This document shows, one piece after another, positions 57,255 through 64,000 of a stretch of DNA of 64,000 nucleotides (position 1 is its first letter; each line of letters begins with the position of its first letter). Under the pieces are notes generated by a model. The model searched no databases. It saw nothing but the letters and a program-made list of their open reading frames with translations, and was not told the origin of the DNA. The stretch comes from Primorskyibacter flagellatus (GTDB lineage Bacteria; Pseudomonadota; Alphaproteobacteria; Rhodobacterales; Rhodobacteraceae): assembly GCF_900176485.1 (NCBI RefSeq), contig NZ_FWYD01000002.1, positions 372,001-436,000 of the forward strand. Reading direction: 5' to 3'. Made by a program: the position numbers and the translations under genes.

Positions 57255-59105
57255 ATGGCAACCAATGCCCTCTCTGCTGACAAATTGCTGTCCGACCCGA
57301 TCCTCGGGCAATTATCAGCGATTCAGCTATCAAAACTCTTGCCACATATCGAGACGCGCGTGATTTCGGCGGGGGCATATCTGTACCAGACGGGCGACGC
57401 CGCCCGGACCGTCTATCTGATCCAGCGCGGCACGATCCGCCTGGAATGCGCGAGCGGCCGCTTTGTCACGCGGAATGAAGGCTATGCAGGCGAAGAGGCC
57501 TTGCTGGGCATCGACACCCACACGGATGCCGCCATCGCGGTAGAAGACTCCAACGTGCTGGCGATCCCGGCCGTAGCCCTTGCGGGCATAGCCGAGATCA
57601 GCCGATCCCTGCGTGAGCTTTTCTTCAAATCCTACGCCAGCCGCTACGATGATCCGGGCAATGCCGCCACGTCGCAGATCCCCGCGACGCTAACAGGCGA
57701 TGCAACACTCCTCGCAATTGCCGGTTGGCTTCAAGCCATCGTCTGGCCGGTTGCGGTGTATTACATCGGCCCTGCCATCGGCCTAAGCGACGCCGCGACC
57801 GATTTCCTCGCCATAATCTCGGTCACTGTCTGCATGTGGCTGTTCGGCTTGGTGCCGGAATATGTGCCGCCGTTGTTTGCCGCGCTTGCGGTGATCTTGT
57901 TGGATGTCGCGCCGCCCGAACAGGCGCTGTCCGGCTTTCGTTCCGAAAGCTTCTTCATCTGCCTCAGCATCTTCGGCATCGGGGCGTTGATGGTTGCATC
58001 GGGCGTGACTTATCGGTTCTCGCTGTGGGTCTTGTCGCGCGTCCCTTCTACGTCGCTTGGGTACAGCCTCAGCCTGTTTGGCCTTGGGACGCTGCTGTCG
58101 CCGATCATTCCGTCGGTGGTGGGCCGCATCACCATCATCTCGCCCTTTCTCGTGGACCTGGTCGAGATCTCCAAGGCCGGGCGCAAAGACGTTTTTGCCA
58201 ATCGGCTGATCTTTAGTCTGACGGCGGGTGTGTCGATTTTTGTGCCGCTGTTTCTGACGGCATCTGTGCCCAACCTTGTGGTGTACGGGCTTCTTGATCC
58301 CCAAACGCAATTCGCGTTTGACTGGCTGTCGTGGTTCAACGCGGCCTCGGTCTTTGGCCTGCTTGTGCTGGTGTCCTACTTCGCAGTCTCTGTGGTGCTT
58401 TTCCGCGGCGCGCGGCAATTTTCCATCCCGCGGCAGACCATCCTGGAACAACGCCGCATCCTCGGCCCCATCGCACGTCTGGAATGGATCGCAATTCTGG
58501 CGGTATCCGCCATGACCCTCGGCATCCTGACAGAGGCACTGCACGGGATCGACGTGCCATGGGTTGCGCTGGCCATTTTCGTGACGCTCATGCTGTTCGG
58601 TTCGCTTCAGCGCGAAGCGTTGCGCAACCAGATCGACTGGCCGGTGCTGGTCTATATCGGGGCAATCGTCGGCTGGGTGCCCATTGCCGCCAGCACGGGG
58701 CTGGACACGTTCATCGTCAGCCATCTGGGGTGGCTCGGCGCGTATATGCGCAGCGACTTTCCGCTCTTTATCCTGATGTTATCGGCCATGATCCTGCTGG
58801 TGCGGCTGGCCCTGCCCACCGGTGTCACTGTGGTGCTGTTCGCGACCGCGCTGTTTCCGCTGGCCATCGCGCAGGGCACGTCACTGTGGTTGATTGGCTT
58901 TGTCATCCTTGCCGTCGCCGATACGTTCATTTTTCCGTATCAAAGCTCGTATTTCCTGAAGCTTCGCAACGATCTTGCAGCACGCGGCATGGCCGAAGTT
59001 TGTGACGAGTCGCGCATCATCACCGCGAATATTGTCATGCTGGCCCTGCGGATCGGCGCAATTTACGGCTCGCTGGTGTACTGGCAAAAGCTGGATTTGA
59101 TCTGA
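57255..59105 (+). CDS. cNMP-binding-fold domain fused to SLC13/DASS transporter
   Basis: 616 aa. Residues about 10-125 form a CAP-like beta barrel (HIETRVISAGAYLYQTGDAARTVYLIQRG, given by its AGAYLYQTGD part). The phosphate-binding cassette reads GEEALLGIDTHTDAAIAV, lacking the usual Arg, so the ligand may not be cAMP or cGMP. From about 150 there are ten or more membrane helices of the sodium/carboxylate (SLC13) type. Fusions of this sort are rare. Overlaps the next start by one base (TGATG). Confidence 0.88.
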   Translation: MATNALSADKLLSDPILGQLSAIQLSKLLPHIETRVISAGAYLYQTGDAARTVYLIQRGTIRLECASGRFVTRNEGYAGEEALLGIDTHTDAAIAVEDSNVLAIPAVALAGIAEISRSLRELFFKSYASRYDDPGNAATSQIPATLTGDATLLAIAGWLQAIVWPVAVYYIGPAIGLSDAATDFLAIISVTVCMWLFGLVPEYVPPLFAALAVILLDVAPPEQALSGFRSESFFICLSIFGIGALMVASGVTYRFSLWVLSRVPSTSLGYSLSLFGLGTLLSPIIPSVVGRITIISPFLVDLVEISKAGRKDVFANRLIFSLTAGVSIFVPLFLTASVPNLVVYGLLDPQTQFAFDWLSWFNAASVFGLLVLVSYFAVSVVLFRGARQFSIPRQTILEQRRILGPIARLEWIAILAVSAMTLGILTEALHGIDVPWVALAIFVTLMLFGSLQREALRNQIDWPVLVYIGAIVGWVPIAASTGLDTFIVSHLGWLGAYMRSDFPLFILMLSAMILLVRLALPTGVTVVLFATALFPLAIAQGTSLWLIGFVILAVADTFIFPYQSSYFLKLRNDLAARGMAEVCDESRIITANIVMLALRIGAIYGSLVYWQKLDLI

Positions 59106-60169
59106 TGAACAGAAACTCTCTGCGCATCGCTGTCATGCTGGTCTTCATGGGGCTGTTTTTTGCGCTGGTCTACTGGCAGAAAAGCCGCGCTCAGCAGATC
59201 CTGATTATCCACAGCTACAATACAGATTACTCATGGGTCGAGGCGATCAACGAAGGCATCGAACGCGCGATAAAGGATCATCCGGGCATCTTGGTCCGCT
59301 ATCATTACATGGATCTGAAGAACCATACAGGTGAGCATTTTCGGCGCACAGCCGCAAAGCTGGCCAACAGGGTGGTCGAGGAATCCCAGCCAGACGTGCT
59401 GATCCTGTTCGACGACCCCGCGCAAACGCTGGTGGGTCAGAAGTTTTTCAAGGACCGCGAAGACGGGCAGCCAGCGATCAAAGTAGTGTTTGGCGGGGTC
59501 AATGGTGATCCCGCCGCCTATTACGGCGATAGCAAAAATGTCAGCGGCATCCTCGAACGCAAACCGATGGAGGTGATCCGCGACATTTCGCTTACGCTAC
59601 TTCAAGTGCAGGTCGCGGAGGGGGTGGCACCAATCGCCAAGCCCCGCGTCGTGTTCATCGGTGACAGGTCAGCATCCATCACTGCCGACATTCCGCATTT
59701 TACCAGCATCGACTGGGCTCCGTTCGAGTGGCTGGACCCGGTGCAAGTGGACACGTTCGACGAATGGAAACAGGCGGTGCAGCGCGCCGGGCAGGATGCG
59801 GACCTTATTCTTGTAACCAACTATCAACAGATCCGCGACGGCGAGGACGGACCCTTCATTCGTCCGGCCAGTCAGGTTATGAAATGGGCCGAGGCAAACG
59901 CCACCGTGCCGATCGTCGGCATGGGCTGGACCAACAGCCAGGATGGCGCGATGCTCAGCGTATCGGCGTCACCCTACGAACAGGGCGAGGTCGCAGCCCG
60001 CGAAGCCCTGTCGGTCCTGGACGGGGCCGCGCCGATGGGCACGATGACGTCAAAGCAGTTTCTGGTCCATATATGTCAACCGGCGCTGGAACGGCGCGGC
60101 CTGATCGTCCCCTTCATCCACGAAGCCTTTGCCCGCGCCACAGGCAACTTCTACACGGGAGATTGTTAA
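59105..60169 (+). CDS. membrane-anchored ABC substrate-binding-like sensor protein
   Basis: 354 aa: N-terminal anchor LRIAVMLVFMGLFFALVYW and an ABC_sub_bind-type two-lobe domain with ILIIHSYNTDYSWVEAIN, DVLILFDDPAQTLVGQKFF, VVFGGVNGDPAAYYG and VPIVGMGWTNSQDGAMLSVS. No transporter genes accompany it, so it may be a ligand sensor presenting its signal at the membrane. Followed after 51 bases by the TIR-STAND gene. Confidence 0.82.
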   Translation: MNRNSLRIAVMLVFMGLFFALVYWQKSRAQQILIIHSYNTDYSWVEAINEGIERAIKDHPGILVRYHYMDLKNHTGEHFRRTAAKLANRVVEESQPDVLILFDDPAQTLVGQKFFKDREDGQPAIKVVFGGVNGDPAAYYGDSKNVSGILERKPMEVIRDISLTLLQVQVAEGVAPIAKPRVVFIGDRSASITADIPHFTSIDWAPFEWLDPVQVDTFDEWKQAVQRAGQDADLILVTNYQQIRDGEDGPFIRPASQVMKWAEANATVPIVGMGWTNSQDGAMLSVSASPYEQGEVAAREALSVLDGAAPMGTMTSKQFLVHICQPALERRGLIVPFIHEAFARATGNFYTGDC

Positions 60170-60220
60170 CGTGGCCGTCCCCGCAAAGCGCAGCTGGCGG
60201 CAAATTGAAACAGACGCCGT

Positions 60221-63200
60221 ATGAGCACGATCTTCATCAGCCACAGTTCTGCCGACAGTGCGCTGGCCAAGCAGCTTGAAGCACGGCTGCGGCAGCAGAA
60301 CCATGTCTGCGTATTTCTTGATCTTGATCCGACCAAGGGCATCGTTGCGGGACGCAGTTGGGAAAGGACGCTCTACCGCAAACTGCGGGCCTGTCGGGTT
60401 GTGATTGCGATCTGCACGGAATCCTACCTGCAATCACACTGGTGCTTTGCCGAGATCGCCCTGGCCCGAATGGAGGGCAAGCCGATCATGGCGCTTCTGG
60501 CCGATCCGTTGGCGCCGGATGCCAAGCTGCCCTCGATCATCACCGAAAAGCAGTTCATCGACCTGCGGGCGAACCCCGAGGACGGATACAGGCGGCTCTG
60601 GCACGGGCTGTCGGAACTGGATCTGCTGGGCGCGGTTGGCGATTGGGACCCCAGATCATCGCCCTATCTTGGTCTGAACGCGTATCACGAAGAACATGCA
60701 CCGGTATTTTTCGGCCGCGAAAACGAGGTTCGCGCAGGCGTTGAATTGCTGGACCGTGGCGCACCGGGGCTGATCATGGTGCTGGGGGCTTCCGGCAGCG
60801 GCAAATCCTCGCTCGCGCGCGCCGGTATTCTGCCCCGGCTGCGCCGCGAACCGAAACACTGGGTGATCGTCGATCCGTTTCGCCCCGGTCGCGACCCGTT
60901 TGCGGAACTGGCTCAATCGCTCAGTAATTCGTTGCGGCGCTACGCCCCCAACGCAACACCCGACGCGCGCAAGCCCGAAAACATCCAACGGCGGCTGGAG
61001 ACATGGCACAAAGCACCGCCCCTGCTGCTGACGCATCAAATGGAGCCAGATCCCCCGACAGCAGAGACAAAGCCACAGGAAGACGAACGCCTTCACAATC
61101 TTCTGGCAAGGCTTGAGGCCCTCCGCCACGAACCGCCCTCGGACGCAAACGCGTCGTTGCTTGAATTTCTGGACTGGAGCCTCGATGACCTCCGGCGGAT
61201 CTGCAATCAAGAACCCGAGGATGCGCCGATGCGTCCCGGATCCACCCCGCTTGTCGATTTTGCTTATCAATTGCGTCGCAGCGCCGGCCAGCCCGAAGCG
61301 CAGCTGCTGGTGGTTATCGACCAGTTCGAGGAACTTCTTGGCCAACTCGGGACCAATGCCCAGACTGCGCATTTCCTGAACCTTCTGGCGGCGTCGCTGG
61401 ATGTCGAAGATTCACCGATCACCGTCTTTGTCACGATGCGGTCGGATTTTCTGGAATCCTTTCAGCACGCGAACGCGCAGCTTGGCATGGATTTCGAGAC
61501 GCTGTCGCTTGGCCCCATGGCGGTCGAAGGCATGCGGCAGGTGATCGAAGCGCCGGCCAAGCTGGGCGCGATAGAGTTGGAGCCCGGACTGGCCGATCGG
61601 CTGCTTGAGGATGCCAGCACGGCCGATGCGCTACCGCTTCTGTCCTTCACCCTTTGGCTGATGTGGCGCGATTGTCATCAGGCCGGATTGCTGACCCTGG
61701 ACGCCTATAAGGTTTTGGGCGGTCTGGATGGTGCCATCGCGGGCGAGGCGGACGCCATCCTTGCCCGCGCCCGCCAGAACGACAAGGAACCCGCGCTGCG
61801 TATCGCATTTCTGCAAATGGTGCGGCTTGCGGATGACGGCCAGTTTGCGCGCCAGCCCGTGCCTTGGGATGCGCCGGAATTGCGCCCCGTGGAAGACCTG
61901 CTTGACAGTTTTGTCGAGCGGCGGCTGCTGGTTTCGCGCGCCGAGGGTGGCACACGGGTGCTGGAAGTGGCGCATGAGTCGCTGTTCCGGACTTGGAAGC
62001 CGCTGCGCAGTTGGATCGAGGATCACCGGGCGGAATTTCTGCTGCGACAACAGGTCAGGCAAGCCTCTGTCGCATGGGACAAGGCCGGGCGTCCCGCCGA
62101 TCATCTCTGGCGCGGATCACGGCTTGAACAAGCGGTCGAACTTCTCAACCGCGGCGGATTTGACGGGCGGACCACAGACCACAAAACCGGCAAGGCGTTT
62201 GTGCAAACAAGCGAGGCGATGCGAAAACGCCAAGGCCGCAGGCGCCGCAATATCGTGATGGCAGTCACTGCGGTGCTGCTGGGGTTTCTGGGATATGCTT
62301 TGGTCAAGGAACACGAGGCCAAGATGTCCGAACGCATGTCCTGGGCACGGCAGCAGGCGCTAACTGCACTTGGCCTGATGGGCACGGACCCGGTGCAAAG
62401 CATGGTCACGGCGCGCTCGGCCGTTTGCGTGACCCAAACCCATGATGGGCTGGTGCTGCCCGCCGCGCAGAGCGCGCTGAACCGCGCGGTGCAGGCTGCG
62501 CAGAGGCAGCAAACCTTGAAAGGTCACAAACATGCCGTGACCGACGTTCATTTCCTCCCGCCGCCAGGCGACGGCGGCACCGCAGTGCAGCACATGATCT
62601 CGCTGGATCGAAACCGCTCGGTGCTGACGTGGAATGTGCCGGACGACACGGCCCGTCAGTGCAGCGGAACACCCGCACCCAAATTGGCTGCTGACAGGGT
62701 TCGGCAGTTTGCAGCCAGCCCCTCCGGCGGCTTTTTCATCGCGGCGGTGGCCGGCGGCAATGTCGACTTATATGACATATCCAATCCTGCGGACCGCCCG
62801 AAACTGTCTGCGGTCATGCCACAACAGGTCGAGGTGTCGGCCATTTCCGTGGCCCCCGATGGCAGCCGCACAGCGGTTGCGGGCCGGGACGGGTCCGTGG
62901 TGGTCACACCGATTTCCGATAAGTCTTGGACGACAAACGGTATTGCCTTGCCGCGGCAAGATGTTCGCGTCACTCATCTTGCTTTCAGCGAGGATGCCCG
63001 CGTGCTTGCTACGGCGGGTTGGGACGGCAAGCTTACACTTTGGGATGCCGCCACTGGTGCGCTGCTTCACCGGCTTGAAAGCCACGCCGAAGGCGTCACG
63101 GCGCTCGCGTTCAAGGATGGTATGCTGGCCAGCGGTGGCTGGGATAAAATGGTCAAGGTCTGGGACATATCGTCGGGCAAGCTGATACATCGCTACGCAC

Positions 63201-64000
63201 ATGATGCCGCAATCTCTGCCCTCGCATTTGTGCCCGATAGCGACGCTGTTCACATCTTGGCAAGCGCCAGTTGGGACAAGACCGTTCGGCTATGGGACGT
63301 CACCATGGGAAGCGCGCTGCACACGCTGGAACACAGCGCTCCTGTCGTGTCGCTTGCAGTAGCGCCTAAGTCGGCCAATGTCCCGGAGGCAGGCCCGCTT
63401 CGTATTGCCACGGGTGATTGGAGTGGCCGGGTCTATCTCTGGACGCTGGACAAGGGCGCAAAAACGACCGCGGCCTCAAAGATCGTGGCTCATCACCAAC
63501 AGCCGGTGAATGCCCTGAGTTTCAACGAGGATGCCAGCCGACTTGCCAGCGCCAGCGACGATTCCACGATCAAGCTGTCCAAGCTGACCGACCGGACTGA
63601 CCAATATGACTGGAAAAGCGGGCTGGACGTACGGCAGTTCAACCGCGGCGCAACCAATGAGAAATGGATCGCTGTCATTACCCAAAACGGCGTGCAGGTT
63701 CAGGACGCGCATGAAGGCGGGGTCCGGCAATCGGTGACCGGCTATTCGGGCAACGCCGAGGGTGTTGCGTTCAGCGCCGGCACATCCAGCAGGCTGGCGG
63801 TCGCGGCGGACACTTTGTTCGAGTATTACCTTGATCCGCAGGAATTGTTGATATGCGCCGACAAAATGATCGCGCAAGATCCCACTACGCACGCAGCCGG
63901 GAAATCCATGGCAGAGCTTTGTTCGCAGGTGGCGCTGCCTTCGGACATTGCCAGTATATGGTCCAGGGGCCGCGCCTTTCTGACTCGATTCCTTACCTTC
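60221..64000 (+). CDS. TIR-nSTAND1 ATPase-WD40 protein, 3' end beyond window
   Basis: At least 1260 aa, open to the last base. Order: TIR domain 1-135 (FISHSSADSALAKQLE; putative catalytic Glu78 in SHWCFAEIALA); nSTAND1-type ATPase about 155-600 with Walker A GASGSGKSS at 189-197, Walker B LVVIDQFEELL at 364-373 and EVAHESLFRTW near 582; membrane helix about 678-695 after a basic run; WD40 repeats from about 762 (LASASWDKTVRLWDV, LASGGWDKMVKVWD). TIR-STAND proteins sense a signal through repeats, oligomerise and use TIR for NAD hydrolysis. The presence of a membrane helix between STAND and propeller puts the sensor outside or at the membrane (inference). Confidence 0.92.
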   Translation, partial: MSTIFISHSSADSALAKQLEARLRQQNHVCVFLDLDPTKGIVAGRSWERTLYRKLRACRVVIAICTESYLQSHWCFAEIALARMEGKPIMALLADPLAPDAKLPSIITEKQFIDLRANPEDGYRRLWHGLSELDLLGAVGDWDPRSSPYLGLNAYHEEHAPVFFGRENEVRAGVELLDRGAPGLIMVLGASGSGKSSLARAGILPRLRREPKHWVIVDPFRPGRDPFAELAQSLSNSLRRYAPNATPDARKPENIQRRLETWHKAPPLLLTHQMEPDPPTAETKPQEDERLHNLLARLEALRHEPPSDANASLLEFLDWSLDDLRRICNQEPEDAPMRPGSTPLVDFAYQLRRSAGQPEAQLLVVIDQFEELLGQLGTNAQTAHFLNLLAASLDVEDSPITVFVTMRSDFLESFQHANAQLGMDFETLSLGPMAVEGMRQVIEAPAKLGAIELEPGLADRLLEDASTADALPLLSFTLWLMWRDCHQAGLLTLDAYKVLGGLDGAIAGEADAILARARQNDKEPALRIAFLQMVRLADDGQFARQPVPWDAPELRPVEDLLDSFVERRLLVSRAEGGTRVLEVAHESLFRTWKPLRSWIEDHRAEFLLRQQVRQASVAWDKAGRPADHLWRGSRLEQAVELLNRGGFDGRTTDHKTGKAFVQTSEAMRKRQGRRRRNIVMAVTAVLLGFLGYALVKEHEAKMSERMSWARQQALTALGLMGTDPVQSMVTARSAVCVTQTHDGLVLPAAQSALNRAVQAAQRQQTLKGHKHAVTDVHFLPPPGDGGTAVQHMISLDRNRSVLTWNVPDDTARQCSGTPAPKLAADRVRQFAASPSGGFFIAAVAGGNVDLYDISNPADRPKLSAVMPQQVEVSAISVAPDGSRTAVAGRDGSVVVTPISDKSWTTNGIALPRQDVRVTHLAFSEDARVLATAGWDGKLTLWDAATGALLHRLESHAEGVTALAFKDGMLASGGWDKMVKVWDISSGKLIHRYAHDAAISALAFVPDSDAVHILASASWDKTVRLWDVTMGSALHTLEHSAPVVSLAVAPKSANVPEAGPLRIATGDWSGRVYLWTLDKGAKTTAASKIVAHHQQPVNALSFNEDASRLASASDDSTIKLSKLTDRTDQYDWKSGLDVRQFNRGATNEKWIAVITQNGVQVQDAHEGGVRQSVTGYSGNAEGVAFSAGTSSRLAVAADTLFEYYLDPQELLICADKMIAQDPTTHAAGKSMAELCSQVALPSDIASIWSRGRAFLTRFLTF

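Overview
The window looks like a chromosomal segment of an alphaproteobacterium of the Rhodobacterales (Roseobacter/Paracoccus-like). Reasons are the high GC content, the tight operons with 4-bp start/stop overlaps, and typical gene sets: pobA-pca genes, a XoxF-type lanthanide methanol dehydrogenase cluster with glutathione-dependent formaldehyde oxidation, a TPP-riboswitch thiM-thiE-thiD-tenA operon, and a MotA-type flagellar stator gene. No rRNA, tRNA, insertion sequence, integrase or CRISPR array was seen.

Layout. 1-3.8 kb (+): protocatechuate branch, 3'-truncated by nothing but cut at its 5' end by the window edge: pobA, pcaC, pcaH, pcaG and a BKACE/DUF849 enzyme that may replace the usual CoA-transferase/thiolase end of the beta-ketoadipate pathway. 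3.9-6.5 kb (-): motA plus a 581-aa exported partner of unknown function. 6.8-9.9 kb (-): thiamine salvage operon led by a TPP riboswitch. 10-16.3 kb (-): adhC-fghA-cytochrome c-xoxF-xoxG-xoxJ-CXXCW protein, i.e. methanol to formaldehyde to formate. 16.5-19.4 kb: accessory quinoprotein relay genes (zinc metallohydrolase, SoxYZ-like carrier, small exported proteins). 19.4-25 kb (-): a two-component system (LuxR-type regulator and hybrid kinase) with a FIST sensor between them, and a Gfa-like enzyme; by position these regulate and assist C1 oxidation. 25-31 kb (-): seven-gene MoxR/DUF58/VWA cluster resembling mxaRSACKL, a candidate maturation system for the quinoprotein. 31-32 kb (-): DUF2927 exported protein.

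32.2-43.3 kb: a sugar-type ABC transporter operon (binding protein, two permeases, ATPase) fused with an argininosuccinate-lyase-like gene and a PfkB kinase, divergent from a ROK repressor, a PIG-L deacetylase with an extra C-terminal domain, and an EamA transporter. Palindromes in the divergent promoter and tandem stem-loops after the binding-protein gene suggest regulation.

43.5-64 kb is an accessory region and the most interesting part. It holds (i) a four-gene operon of two unknown proteins, a DyP peroxidase and a P450 whose I-helix lacks the usual acid before the threonine; (ii) a patatin phospholipase followed by a protein joining a nucleoside-deoxyribosyltransferase/TIR-like domain to TPR-type repeats; (iii) a SLOG-like protein convergent with a FadL-type porin and a SLATT (DUF4231) membrane protein; and (iv) a very compact six-gene operon: exported solute-binding-like protein, P-loop kinase, methyltransferase, cyclic-nucleotide-binding-fold/SLC13 transporter, membrane-anchored ABC-binding-like protein, and a TIR-nSTAND-WD40 protein that runs off the window end. 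Together these read either as a lipid-oxidation/signalling module next to a conflict-type (defence or stress) system, or as one large undescribed sensing system. No nucleotide cyclase or CD-NTase is visible, so it is not a standard CBASS locus.
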